A DNA stretch of 64,000 nucleotides. Origin: Limobrevibacterium gyesilva. Its GTDB lineage: Bacteria > Pseudomonadota > Alphaproteobacteria > Acetobacterales > Acetobacteraceae. The notes under the pieces are model-generated. The model saw only the letters and a program-made list of their open reading frames with translations, was not told the origin of the DNA and ran no database searches. Position 1 is the first letter of the stretch. Each line of letters opens with the position of its first letter. The DNA lies in NCBI RefSeq assembly GCF_025989185.1, contig NZ_JAPDNT010000010.1:1-64000 (forward strand), in the 5' to 3' direction. Below, one piece after another: positions 16,193 through 25,115 of this stretch. The position numbers and the translations under genes were made by a program.

Positions 16193-17659
16193 ATGTTCGG
16201 CCGTCTCGTCTGGCGCAACGCGCTGCGCTGCGGCATCGTGGCATCGGCCTGCCTGTTGGCGTACGCGCCGGTAGCGGCGCGGGCAGCCGAGCCCGCCGTG
16301 CTGCGCGGCTACAACGCCGACATCGCGCAGAGTTCAATCTCAGGCATCTCCTCGGGCGCGTTCATGGCGGTGCAATTCGCCACCGCGTGGTCTTCGGTTG
16401 TCCGGGGCGTCGGGGTGATCGCGGGTGGGCCGTTCTACTGCGCCCAGGCGTCCTCGGCGGACATCATCAACGGCTATCTCCAGCCGCTGATGACGGCGAC
16501 GGGGCCATGCATGCAGGGGCCGGCGCCGGACGTGGACGGGTTGGTGGCGAGCGCAGAGCAAATGGCGACGGCACGGGAGATTGACCCCACCGACAACCTG
16601 CGCCGGCAGAAGGTCTATGTGTTCCACGGCTACAACGATGCGGTGGTGGCGCGATCGGTCACCGACGCAACCGTCGCGTTCTATCGCAGCTATCTGGGCG
16701 ATGCGGGGCGCGGCGATCTGTTCTACCAGACCGCGGTCGGGGCCGGGCATTCGCAGGTGATCCTGAAGCAGGCGCACGCGAACGGATTGAACGGATGCGC
16801 CGACAACACCGACCCGTATATCGACCAGTGCGGCTACGACCAGGCCGGGATCATCCTGCAGCACATCTACGGTGCGCTGAATCCGCGCGATACCGGGAAA
16901 CCGGCGGGGATGCTGAAACGTTTCGACCAGACGACATACACGGCCCCATTCGGCGCTTCGGTGCTGAGCATGGGCGACACCGGATACGTGTATGTTCCCG
17001 ATGCCTGCGCCCAGGGAGCGGCGTGCCGCGTGCACATCGCCCTGCACGGCTGCAAGCAGGATGCGGGGGACATCGGCACGCGCTTCGTGGAGCATGCCGG
17101 CTACAACGCCTGGGCGGACAACAATGGCATCATCGTGCTGTATCCGCAGACCACGGCCAGCTTCGGCCCGGACGTCATCGCGCCGGTGAACCCGCAAGCA
17201 TGCTGGGACTGGTGGGGTTATGTGACCCACGATGCCAGCTATGTCACCAAGGGCGGGCGCCAGATTGCCGCGATCAAGGCGATGCTGGACGCGCTGACCG
17301 CCGGGGCGAAGCCGGCGCCACCGGCCGCCGGGGCGGCGGGCGTGGCCCCCGGAGGGCTGGTGGCCACCGATATCGCCGACGACGCGGCCGCGCTGGCCTG
17401 GACGGCGGTGGCGGGCGCCGACTTCTATCGCGTCTACCGGGCGGGGACGCAGGGCGAATTCCTCCCCGCCGGCAGTGTCGCAGGACCGAGCTTCGGGGAT
17501 TCGGGGCTGGCGCCGGCAACAAGCTATCGTTGGCGCGTGACCGCCGTGGTGGGCGGGATCGAGGGGCCGGCCTCGGCGTCGGTTGCTGCTGCCACGCGCG
17601 CCACGCCGCCACGCTGCGATCAACCCGGGACATGCCCGGTGGCGCAGGCGGGCAATTGA
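16193..17659 (+). CDS. Extracellular polyhydroxybutyrate depolymerase with fibronectin type III domain
   Basis: A 488-residue secreted esterase. The ATG at 16193 gives a signal peptide (basic N-terminus, hydrophobic ASACLLAYAPVA, cleavage near AARA). The lipase box is GISSGAFMA with nucleophile S53. FHGYNDAVVARS and GAGHSQVI (about residues 140-195) supply the acidic and histidine region, and HIALHGCKQD with VEHAGYNAWAD are typical of the extracellular dPHB depolymerase family. A linker rich in Ala/Pro leads to a fibronectin type III module (about 385-465, ending SYRWRVTAVVGG). A short C-terminal tail carries two cysteines. It would cleave PHB granules or related polyesters outside the cell to 3-hydroxybutyrate oligomers. 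Confidence 0.9.
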   Translation: MFGRLVWRNALRCGIVASACLLAYAPVAARAAEPAVLRGYNADIAQSSISGISSGAFMAVQFATAWSSVVRGVGVIAGGPFYCAQASSADIINGYLQPLMTATGPCMQGPAPDVDGLVASAEQMATAREIDPTDNLRRQKVYVFHGYNDAVVARSVTDATVAFYRSYLGDAGRGDLFYQTAVGAGHSQVILKQAHANGLNGCADNTDPYIDQCGYDQAGIILQHIYGALNPRDTGKPAGMLKRFDQTTYTAPFGASVLSMGDTGYVYVPDACAQGAACRVHIALHGCKQDAGDIGTRFVEHAGYNAWADNNGIIVLYPQTTASFGPDVIAPVNPQACWDWWGYVTHDASYVTKGGRQIAAIKAMLDALTAGAKPAPPAAGAAGVAPGGLVATDIADDAAALAWTAVAGADFYRVYRAGTQGEFLPAGSVAGPSFGDSGLAPATSYRWRVTAVVGGIEGPASASVAAATRATPPRCDQPGTCPVAQAGN

Positions 17660-17783
17660 CGGCGCTTCCCCTCCCCTGCGCGTTCAAGACCACCGGACGG
17701 GGGCCAGCGTCGAAAAATTGGTGGGTGACACCCTGGCTCCGGGATTCTATCAGGCAGCCTGAACAACTGACGGATGCGTAGAG

Positions 17784-18443
17784 GTGTTCCGTTTCGTCAA
17801 ACTCGCGGCTTCGGTGATTCTGCTGGCCTCGGTGGCCGGGTGCGGGCCGGATTACTCGCCGAATACCTATTCCGGCGCCGCGGTCCAGCAGGCGAACAAG
17901 GTCGACAGGGGCGTGGTGGTCGGCGTGCGGACCGTGGACGTTTCCGCAGCCGGGGCGGTGGGCGCGGTGACTGGCGGGGCCGCCGGCGGAATCGTGGGCT
18001 CACAGACCCCGGGCGGCGGGGTGGCGAGCGCGTTCGGGGCGCTGGGCGGGACCGTGCTGGGCGGGCTGGTCGGCACGACGGTCGAGCACACGGTGGCGGA
18101 TACCAAGGCCTTCGAATACGTCGTGCGCAAGCCGAACGGCGACCTGCTGTCGGTCACGCAGAAGGACGCGACGCCGCTGTCGCTTGGCCAGAAGGTATTG
18201 GTGATCGCCGGGGCGCAGGCGCGGATCGTGCCGGACTACACCGTGACGGTGGAACCGGAGGCGCCGGCCGCCTCCGCCAGCGACAAGGCGGAGACGAAGG
18301 ACGTCCCGGCGCCGGTGACCGCCGCGCCGCTGGAAGCGCCCGCACCGGCCGCGACCTTGCCTGCGGCCCTGCCCTCGCTTGTGCCCCATATGAGCCTGCT
18401 GGACGCGGTGCCGGGGGCAAAGCCGGCCGCCGCCGCGCCGTAG
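17784..18443 (+). CDS. Glycine-zipper outer-membrane lipoprotein (SlyB/PcP-like)
   Basis: A 219-residue lipoprotein starting at GTG 17784. The N-terminus MFRFVKLAASVILLASVAGC is a lipoprotein signal peptide, with the lipobox cysteine at residue 20. Residues about 55-95 form a glycine-zipper 2TM segment (AAGAVGAVTGGAAGGIVGSQ and GALGGTVLGGLVGTT), the hallmark of SlyB/PcP/OmpA-associated lipoproteins. A small beta domain follows, then a Pro/Ala-rich tail of about 70 residues. The length is longer than SlyB because of that tail. Likely in the outer membrane with a structural or envelope-stress role; function not proven. It ends in a repeat element whose stem includes the stop codon. Confidence 0.8.
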   Translation: MFRFVKLAASVILLASVAGCGPDYSPNTYSGAAVQQANKVDRGVVVGVRTVDVSAAGAVGAVTGGAAGGIVGSQTPGGGVASAFGALGGTVLGGLVGTTVEHTVADTKAFEYVVRKPNGDLLSVTQKDATPLSLGQKVLVIAGAQARIVPDYTVTVEPEAPAASASDKAETKDVPAPVTAAPLEAPAPAATLPAALPSLVPHMSLLDAVPGAKPAAAAP

Positions 18444-18487
18444 AGCAATATCGCTGGAGGTGGACTCACCGGGCGATAAAATTGCTC
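18443..18487. repeat. Hairpin overlapping the lipoprotein stop codon
   Basis: GAGCAAT and ATCGC (18443-18454) pair with GCGAT and ATTGCTC (18473-18487), with an AAA bulge, and an inner GGTG/CACC stem closes the loop. The stop codon TAG of the lipoprotein lies in the stem base. The motif resembles alphaproteobacterial intergenic palindromes and is followed within 20 bases by copy B of the dispersed element. It may act as a terminator or mRNA stabiliser. Confidence 0.6.
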
Positions 18488-18503
18488 GTCAGAACAATAA
18501 GCT

Positions 18504-18545
18504 AGAGCATGATCGGTGCTTCTGTCTGCACCGATCATGCCCTGG
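18504..18545. repeat. Dispersed palindromic element, copy B
   Basis: A perfect 13-base stem GCATGATCGGTGC (18507-18519) with its complement (18528-18540) and the 8-base loop TTCTGTCT. The stem and the reverse-complemented loop match copy A at 5822-5867, so the copies are in inverted orientation. Both copies sit between convergent genes; here the partners are the glycine-zipper lipoprotein and uppP. Confidence 0.75.
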
Positions 18546-18554
18546 CCAGGACGA

Positions 18555-19358
18555 TCACCGCCAGGCGAGCAAGGCCAGCATGACCGTGCCGACGATGATG
18601 CGGTAGCAGGCGAACGGCGCGAAGCCGTGGCGGCCGACATAGGCGACCAGGCTGCGCACCACCAGCAGTGCCGCCACGAAGGCCAGGACGAACCCGATCG
18701 CGATCAGGCCGGCACCGTCGAGGGTCAGCGTGTCCCGGTTCTTGTAGAGGTCGTAGGCGGTGGCGCCAAACATGGTGGGAATGGCGAGGAAGAACGAGAA
18801 CTCGGCCGCCGTCCGCCGCTCCACGCCCAGCACCAGGGCGCCCATGATGGTGGCGCCGGAGCGCGAGACGCCGGGGACCATGGCGAGGCATTGGCAGAGG
18901 CCGATGCCGAGGGCCAGGCGCGGCGTGAACGTGGCGATGGATGTGTGCCGCGGCGTCGGGCGCGTGCGCTCGATCGCAAGGATGGCGATGCCGCCGAGGA
19001 TGAGGCTGACGGCGACGACCCAGGGCGAGAACAGGACCGACTTGATGAAGCCGTGGGCGAACGCGCCGATGACCGCGGCCGGCAGGAAGGCCAGCAGGAT
19101 GGCCAGGATGAAGCGGCGCACCGCCGGATCGGTGGGCGCGGTGACGACGACGCGCAGCAGCGTGCGGGCATAGGCGACGCAGACCGCGAGGATGGCGCCG
19201 AGCTGGATCGCGACCTCGAACACGCGGCCGGGCGGGCCGTCGAAGCCGATGAGGTCCCCGATGAGGATCATGTGGCCGGTGGAGGAGACGGGGATGAACT
19301 CGGTGAGGCCTTCGACAATGCCGAGGAGGGCCGCTTCGAGCCAGAGCTGGTCGATCAT
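18555..19358 (-). CDS. uppP: Undecaprenyl-diphosphatase (BacA/UppP)
   Basis: A 267-residue integral membrane phosphatase that recycles undecaprenyl diphosphate to the monophosphate carrier lipid. The signature EGLTEFIPVSSTGH spans residues 16-29 and VPGVSRSGAT lies at 161-170. About eight hydrophobic segments follow the family topology. The start is the ATG at 19358, ten bases after the stop of the upstream hyuB gene; the longer open frame is a shadow. Overexpression of this protein confers bacitracin resistance in other species. Its position at the end of a catabolic operon is unusual; it may have its own promoter inside hyuB. Confidence 0.95.
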   Translation of the reverse strand: MIDQLWLEAALLGIVEGLTEFIPVSSTGHMILIGDLIGFDGPPGRVFEVAIQLGAILAVCVAYARTLLRVVVTAPTDPAVRRFILAILLAFLPAAVIGAFAHGFIKSVLFSPWVVAVSLILGGIAILAIERTRPTPRHTSIATFTPRLALGIGLCQCLAMVPGVSRSGATIMGALVLGVERRTAAEFSFFLAIPTMFGATAYDLYKNRDTLTLDGAGLIAIGFVLAFVAALLVVRSLVAYVGRHGFAPFACYRIIVGTVMLALLAWR

Positions 19359-19368
19359 GGGTATCCGA

Positions 19369-21291
19369 TCAAGGGTCAGGAGCGGCAGCGACGGCCGCCG
19401 GGGTAACGGAACCGTCGGTGCAAGCGAGGTCTGCGCGCAGGGCGGCGAGGATGTGGGCGCGCAGGGCGGCGGGTGCCGCCATCGCGCGCGTGGCCAGGGC
19501 CATGCTCGCGGCAGGCGGCCATTTCGCTTCCAGCGCCGTGCGCGCCGGACCGAGGCTGAAGGAGCCGGGCGGCGGCCGGGGTCCGGCGCGCAGCGCTGCG
19601 GTGGCTTCGGCGTCGCCGGCGACACCGTATTGCGCGCGCGCCTGCTCGGCGGTCAGCAGGCCGTCTGCGACCTCGGACAGGACCAGGGCGGGGTCGCGGG
19701 TGAATGGGTCGCCGAAGCCGCCGCCGCTGGGGGTGATCATCCGCAGCACGTCGCCGCGCCGCATCTCCAGCACGTCGATCTTGCCGATATCGCGTTCCTC
19801 CGGGGTGCCGGGATTGAGGACGGCGCTGGCGGCACTGCCGCAGGCGCCGCCGGCCACGCCCCAGGGCTGGACGCGGAAGCGGTCGAGGCCGCGCACGGTG
19901 ACGGTGGCGGCGAGGCCGCGATTCTCCAGCTCGATGCGCATGGCGTAGCCGCCGCGGTGCCGGCCGGGCGCGGCGCTGCCGGGCTCGAAGCGGAAGCTGC
20001 GCAGGACGAGGCTGGTCTCGACCTCCACCACCTCGGCGGGCGCGGAGCGGAGGAAGGCGACGGGCTGGTCGATGCCGTCCACGCCGTCCGCACCCTGGCG
20101 GCCACCGCTGCCGCCGATGAAGGGCTCGACGACGCTGACATGGCGGCGGCCGGTGCGGGCATCGACGGCGGCGACGGAGATGATGCCGGCCTGACCGGAG
20201 CCGGCGGCGGCGAGCCCGCCCGGGAGCGCCTGGTTGAGGCAGCCGAGCACGGCGTCATAGACGCGCATCACCGCGACCCAGCGGTTGCCCATGGCGGCGG
20301 GAAACTCGGCGTTCATCAGCGTGCCCTTGGGGGCATGGGTGCGGATCGGGCGGATGATGCCGCCGGTAACGGGGATGGTGGGCTCGACCGTCTGGATCCA
20401 GTTGATCACGGGCATGCACAGGAACGGGTGCGCCCGCTCGCCGGTGACGAAGTTCAGCGCGTAGCGGACCTGCGGGTCACTGCCGGAGAAATCGACGGCG
20501 AGGCTGTCGCCGGCGACGGTCATGCGCGCGTGCAGGAAGATATGGCCGTCGCCGTTATAGGCCTCGAGATAGTCGCTGAATTCGTAGCTGCCGTCGGTGA
20601 GCCGCGCGATCGCCTGGCGGGCCTTGAGCTCGGACAGGGCGATGACGTCGGCGATGCTGTCGCGCAGGGCGGCGGTGCCGTAGCGGGCGCACAGCTCCTG
20701 CATACGGGTGTCGAGCAGCGCGAGGCCGGCCAGCATGGCCTGCAGGTCGCCCCAGATCAGCTCGGGGATGCGGCTGTTGTCGGCGAAGAAATGCCAGAGC
20801 TGCGCGTTCAGTTCGCCTTCGCGGTAGAGCAAGGCCGGGCGGATGCGCACGCCTTCCTGGAACACCTCGTAGCTGGTGGGCGAGATGCTGCCGGGCACCG
20901 CGCCGCCGATGTCGGAGGCGTGGATGAAGGCCCAGGCGAAGGCGATGATGCGGCCGTCGCGGAACACCGGGCGCAGCAGATGGATGTCCATCGTGTGGGT
21001 GCACAGCGCATCGCCGGAGAACGGGTCGTTGGTGATGACGATGTCGCCGGGCTTCAGCGTGTCGAGGCCGATCTCGTCGACGAGGCCGCGGACGTTCTGG
21101 CAGACGGACGAGGTGACGCCGGCGCGCATGGGATAGGCAAAGAACTCGCCGTCCAGGCTGGCAAGGGCGACCTGGTAGTCCTGCGTCTGCTTGACGAAGG
21201 TGGTGTAAGCGGTGCGGTAGGCGACGTTGCTGGCCTCCTCGGCGATGGCGGCGAAGCGGTTGCGCATCACTTCGGTGCGGACGGGGTCCAT
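19369..21291 (-). CDS. hyuB: Hydantoinase B/oxoprolinase family protein (copy 1)
   Basis: A 640-residue subunit of an ATP-dependent N-methylhydantoinase/5-oxoprolinase/acetophenone-carboxylase-type enzyme. Family landmarks are the opening VMRNRFAAIAEEASNVAYRT, FVKQTQDYQVAL, PGDIVITNDPFSGDALCTHTMD with the metal-binding region, SDIGGAVPGSI, and the late GGGFGDPFTRDP. The gene begins two bases after the stop of hyuA, so the two subunits are co-translated and together would open a lactam or hydantoin ring at the expense of ATP. Substrate not predictable from sequence. Downstream lies uppP. Confidence 0.92.
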   Translation of the reverse strand: MDPVRTEVMRNRFAAIAEEASNVAYRTAYTTFVKQTQDYQVALASLDGEFFAYPMRAGVTSSVCQNVRGLVDEIGLDTLKPGDIVITNDPFSGDALCTHTMDIHLLRPVFRDGRIIAFAWAFIHASDIGGAVPGSISPTSYEVFQEGVRIRPALLYREGELNAQLWHFFADNSRIPELIWGDLQAMLAGLALLDTRMQELCARYGTAALRDSIADVIALSELKARQAIARLTDGSYEFSDYLEAYNGDGHIFLHARMTVAGDSLAVDFSGSDPQVRYALNFVTGERAHPFLCMPVINWIQTVEPTIPVTGGIIRPIRTHAPKGTLMNAEFPAAMGNRWVAVMRVYDAVLGCLNQALPGGLAAAGSGQAGIISVAAVDARTGRRHVSVVEPFIGGSGGRQGADGVDGIDQPVAFLRSAPAEVVEVETSLVLRSFRFEPGSAAPGRHRGGYAMRIELENRGLAATVTVRGLDRFRVQPWGVAGGACGSAASAVLNPGTPEERDIGKIDVLEMRRGDVLRMITPSGGGFGDPFTRDPALVLSEVADGLLTAEQARAQYGVAGDAEATAALRAGPRPPPGSFSLGPARTALEAKWPPAASMALATRAMAAPAALRAHILAALRADLACTDGSVTPAAVAAAPDP

Positions 21292-21293
21292 GC

Positions 21294-23327
21294 CTAGCGC
21301 TCCCGGTCCAGGACGAGATCGCCATAGGGGCCGACGGCGACGGTGAAGGCGGGCGGCACCACGACGGTTGCCGTCTCCTGCTCGATGATGGCGGGGCCGG
21401 CCGCGCGCCAGCCGACGGGCAGGTCGGCCCAGGCGAACAGGGGCGTGTCGTGCCAGGCGCCGGCGAAACGGGCGCGGCGGGTGCGGTGCGGCGGGGTGCC
21501 CTGGGCGAGCGGGCGCGCCACCGCCCCGGGGCGCGGCAGGTTGCCGCGAACACGCAGGCGCAGGGCCATGATCTCGATGTCCGCGCGCGGGCTGGCATGG
21601 CCGAACAGGCGGCCGTGCTCGGCGTGGAAGGCGGCGGCGATGGCGGCAAGGTCGCCCCGCTCGGCGGTGGACGCGTCAAGGCCGACGCTGACGTCGAAGG
21701 ACTGCCCGGCGTAGCGGATATCGGCGGCGTATTCGAACGCCGGCGCGGCATCGCCGGCCTGGGCCGCCAGCCAGTCCGCCCCCTGCCCGCGCAGGCCGGC
21801 GAAGATGGCGGCGACGGCGGCGGCGTCGAGCGCCTCGCCATGCACGCTGCGGACGACGTCGTAGAGCAGGTCGGAGACAAGGCAGCCATAGGCGCAGAAG
21901 ACCGAGGCGACGCGCGGGATCACCACCCGGCCGATGCCGATCTCGTCGGCAAGCAGGGGGCCGTGGATGGCGCCGGCGCCGCCGAAGATCATCAGCGTCA
22001 GCTCCGCCGGCGCCACGCCGAGGCGGGCGATGAAGGGCAAGGCGTTGGCGAGCATGTTGGCGGTCGCGACCGCGAGCACCGCTTCGGCGGCGGCGGCGCT
22101 GTCGCGCGACAGGGTCGCGGCAATCGGCGCCATCGCGGTGTCCGCAAGGGCGCGGTGCAGGTGCAGGCCGCCGGCGAGCGGCGCGTCCTCGGACAGGTAG
22201 CCGCAGAGCAGGTAGGCATCGGACACGGTGGGCAGCGTGCCGCCCCGGCCATAGCAGGCCGGGCCCGGTGCCGCGCCGGCGGAGCGCGGGCCGACTTTCA
22301 GCACCGGGCCGTCGAGCCAGGCGATGGAGCCGCCGCCGGCGCCGATCGCCTCGATGGCGGTCACCGGCATCATCAGCGGGAATTCGCCGACGCGGCCGTC
22401 ATGCGAGACCATGATCCGGCCGTCGCGGATCATCGAGATGTCCGTGCTGGTGCCGCCCATGTCCATGGTCAGCAGGTTCGCCTCGCCGAGCATGGCGCCG
22501 AGTGCGGCCGAGGCGGTGACGCCGGCGGCCGGGCCGGAGAGCAGCGTATGGATGGGCATGCGCGTCGCCTCGCCGGCCGCCATGACGCCGCCATTGGACT
22601 TGGTGACCAGCAGGCGCGCCTTCGGCAGGGTCGTCGCGAGCCAGCCCTCCAGCTCGGCGATGTAGCCGGACATGGCGCGGCGGGCGTAGGCGTTCAGCAG
22701 GGCGGCGCTGGCGCGTTCGTATTCCGATTGCTGCGGCCAGACCTCGTGGGACAGGACGACATCGACATCGCCCAGGGCGGCGCGGATCGCCGCGCCGGCG
22801 GCCTGTTCATGCGCGGGGTTGCGGTAGGCGTGCAGGAAGCAGACGGCGATGGCGGCCGCCCCGCTGGCGATCGCCGCGCGCGCGGCGGCGACAACGCCGT
22901 CGGGGTCCAGGGGGCGGTCGATGCTGCCGTCGGCAAGAATGCGTTCGTCGATCTCATGCACGCGATGACGCGGGATCAGCGGCGCCGGGCGGCGGGCGAA
23001 CAGGTCCACCGGCCGGTCGAGGCGCAGGCGGGCGACACCGAGGATGTCGCGGAACCCTGCGGTGACCAGCAAGGCGAGCGGCGGGCCACTGCGCTCGATC
23101 ACCGCGTTGGTGCTGACCGTTGTGCCGTGCACGATCAGCATCTCCTGGTCCGCGCGGATGCGGCCCTGCGCCAGCAGGGCCTCCAGCCCGCGCTGCACGC
23201 CGGCGGCGAAATGCGGCGGCGTGGACGGCACCTTCAGCGCCGCCACCGCGGTGTAGCCGGCCGCCTCGCCGTTCCACACCGCGAAGTCGGTGAAGGTGCC
23301 GCCGATGTCGATGCCGATCCGCAGCAT
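21294..23327 (-). CDS. hyuA: Hydantoinase A/oxoprolinase family protein (copy 1)
   Basis: A 677-residue ATP-binding subunit. The start is the ATG at 23327, five bases after the GGT stop; the larger open frame is a read-through shadow. The actin/sugar-kinase-like nucleotide loop DIGGTFTD occupies residues 7-14, and IVHGTTVSTNAVIER follows. Further family marks are LLSGPAAGVTASA, MDMGGTSTDISM and the glycine-rich GAGGGSIAWLDG. Near the C-terminus the GPAIIEQETATVVVPP stretch is conserved. With the following hyuB it would phosphorylate and hydrolyse a cyclic amide. Being next to gamma-glutamyltransferase suggests 5-oxoproline as one candidate substrate. Confidence 0.93.
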   Translation of the reverse strand: MLRIGIDIGGTFTDFAVWNGEAAGYTAVAALKVPSTPPHFAAGVQRGLEALLAQGRIRADQEMLIVHGTTVSTNAVIERSGPPLALLVTAGFRDILGVARLRLDRPVDLFARRPAPLIPRHRVHEIDERILADGSIDRPLDPDGVVAAARAAIASGAAAIAVCFLHAYRNPAHEQAAGAAIRAALGDVDVVLSHEVWPQQSEYERASAALLNAYARRAMSGYIAELEGWLATTLPKARLLVTKSNGGVMAAGEATRMPIHTLLSGPAAGVTASAALGAMLGEANLLTMDMGGTSTDISMIRDGRIMVSHDGRVGEFPLMMPVTAIEAIGAGGGSIAWLDGPVLKVGPRSAGAAPGPACYGRGGTLPTVSDAYLLCGYLSEDAPLAGGLHLHRALADTAMAPIAATLSRDSAAAAEAVLAVATANMLANALPFIARLGVAPAELTLMIFGGAGAIHGPLLADEIGIGRVVIPRVASVFCAYGCLVSDLLYDVVRSVHGEALDAAAVAAIFAGLRGQGADWLAAQAGDAAPAFEYAADIRYAGQSFDVSVGLDASTAERGDLAAIAAAFHAEHGRLFGHASPRADIEIMALRLRVRGNLPRPGAVARPLAQGTPPHRTRRARFAGAWHDTPLFAWADLPVGWRAAGPAIIEQETATVVVPPAFTVAVGPYGDLVLDRER

Positions 23328-23332
23328 TGCCG

Positions 23333-25024
23333 TCAGCGCCGCGTCTCCAGCACGAAACGCACGCCGGCCCGGGCCAGGCCGCCGCCGGTGCCCATCGGGG
23401 TTCCGTCGGCCCGCCAGCAGGCGGCGCCGGTCATGCTGCCGTCCTCGTGGAACTGGATGGCGTTCATGCCGCCGGCGACCGTGGGCATCACCTGGATGGT
23501 ATGGCCGCGCGCGGCGAGGCCGGCCTGCACCGCCTCGGGGATGCTGCCCTCCACTTCCAGTTGCACGCCCTCGGTCCAGATGCGCGGCGCCTCGACCGCC
23601 TCCTGCAGGCTCATGCCGTGGTCGATGAGGTTGACCAGGGCCTGCATGGCCGAGGGGAAGATCTTCTTCCCGCCGGGCAGGCCGAGCGCATAGACGACAT
23701 TCCCGTCGCGCAGCGCCATCACCGGGCTCATCGAGGTGGTGACGCGCTTGCCCGGGGCGATGGAGAGGGCGCGGCCGGGGCGTGGGTCGAAGTTGGACAT
23801 GTAGTTGTTCGGGATCATCCCGGTGCCGGGAACGATGTAGCGGGCGCCGAAGAGGTTGTTGATGGTCTGGGTGCTGGCGACCACGTTGCCCATGCCGTCC
23901 GCCACCGTCAGATGCGTGGTGTGCGTGCCTTGGCCGGGCGAGACGCCGGGGCCCCAGGCCTGGGCCTTGGCGAGGTCGATGCGGGCGCGGCGCTCGGCCG
24001 CATAGTCCTTGCTGATCAGGCGGGCGACCGGAACGGCGACGAAATCGGGATCGGCGGTGGCGGCGGCGCGGTCGGCGAAGGCGATCTTCAGCACCTCGGC
24101 CAGCAGGTGCAGCGTGTCCACGGTGCCGAAGCCCATGGCGCCGACATCGTAGCCTTCGAGGATGTTCAGCATCTGCAGGATGTGCACGCCGGAGGCCGCG
24201 GGCGGCGGCGGGCCGACGATCTCCCATCCGCGATAGGGCGCGCGCAGGGGCGCGCGTTCGACCACGCGATAGGTGGCAAGATCGGCGCGGGAAACATAGC
24301 CGCCGGTCCTGGCCATGTGCTCGGCCACCAGGTCGCCGAGCGGGCCGCCATGCAGGGCCCCCTCGCCTTGCTGGGCAATCAGCGTGAGCGCCTCGGCATA
24401 GTCGCCCTGCACCAGGCGGGTGCCCGCGGGGAGCACGCTGCCGCCGGGCATGTAGCGGGCGGCGATGAGGGGGTCCTTCACCAGGTCGGCGACGGCGGAG
24501 GTGATGCAGTCGTTCAGGTACGGCGTGACGGTGAAGCCGCGCGCGGCGAGGCGGATGGCCGGCTGCATGACGTCGGCGAGCGGCATGGTGCCGAAACGTT
24601 GCAGGGCGAGGCACCATGCGCGCAGCGAGCCGGGCGCCGCGACGGATTTCGGGCCGACCGTGTTCTCCTGGTCTGCGACATCGAACACTTCCGGGGGCGC
24701 ACCGGGGATCGGGCGATACATGTCCGGGGTGCCCGCGCCGGGCACGACGCTCATGCCGTCGAGGACGGTATGGGTGCCGTCCGCGGTGCGGATATGCGCG
24801 GTGCCGCCGCCGATGAGGCCGATCATCATGGGCTCGACGACGGTGAGCGCAAACTGGGCGGCAACGGCGGCGTCGATGGCATTGCCGCCGGCGGCCAGCA
24901 TCTCGGAGCCGGCCGCGGAGGCCAGGGGGTGGTTGGTGACGACCATGCCACGGCTGCCGGTGGCGGGGCGCTTCTCGGTGGTGAAGGTGGTGGCGGCGCG
25001 GGTGCGCCAGGCGCGTACGGACAT
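23333..25024 (-). CDS. ggt: Gamma-glutamyltransferase family protein
   Basis: A 563-residue Ntn-hydrolase of the GGT family, beginning with ATG 25024 after GAGGGGG. The autoprocessing/nucleophile threonine is T369 in GTHTTHLTVAD, corresponding to T391 of the E. coli enzyme. Other landmarks are NHPLASAAGSEMLAAGGNAID (31-51), where family members begin, GLIGGGTAHIR and the C-terminal GLPGGKKIFPS. No signal peptide precedes the domain, unlike secreted GGT, so a cytoplasmic location is likely. It would cleave gamma-glutamyl amides or transfer the group to amino acids. It is followed directly by hyuA-hyuB, resembling a gamma-glutamyl to 5-oxoproline route. Close relatives include cephalosporin acylases, so specificity is open. 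Confidence 0.88.
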   Translation of the reverse strand: MSVRAWRTRAATTFTTEKRPATGSRGMVVTNHPLASAAGSEMLAAGGNAIDAAVAAQFALTVVEPMMIGLIGGGTAHIRTADGTHTVLDGMSVVPGAGTPDMYRPIPGAPPEVFDVADQENTVGPKSVAAPGSLRAWCLALQRFGTMPLADVMQPAIRLAARGFTVTPYLNDCITSAVADLVKDPLIAARYMPGGSVLPAGTRLVQGDYAEALTLIAQQGEGALHGGPLGDLVAEHMARTGGYVSRADLATYRVVERAPLRAPYRGWEIVGPPPPAASGVHILQMLNILEGYDVGAMGFGTVDTLHLLAEVLKIAFADRAAATADPDFVAVPVARLISKDYAAERRARIDLAKAQAWGPGVSPGQGTHTTHLTVADGMGNVVASTQTINNLFGARYIVPGTGMIPNNYMSNFDPRPGRALSIAPGKRVTTSMSPVMALRDGNVVYALGLPGGKKIFPSAMQALVNLIDHGMSLQEAVEAPRIWTEGVQLEVEGSIPEAVQAGLAARGHTIQVMPTVAGGMNAIQFHEDGSMTGAACWRADGTPMGTGGGLARAGVRFVLETRR

Positions 25025-25115
25025 GTCGTTCGAATCCCCCTCAGGTCGTCCCGGCAGGTTGGCATGGCGGCGCCGGGTGCGCCATCCGGGGCCGCCTCCG
25101 TCGCGTTTCCCGGGA

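Noticed and set aside
19192-21297. Long plus-strand open frame of about 700 codons
   Set aside because: It is the antisense of hyuB (copy 1). The reading is rich in Gly/Ala/His/Arg repeats, matches no family, and has no ribosome site; long antisense frames are common in GC-rich DNA.
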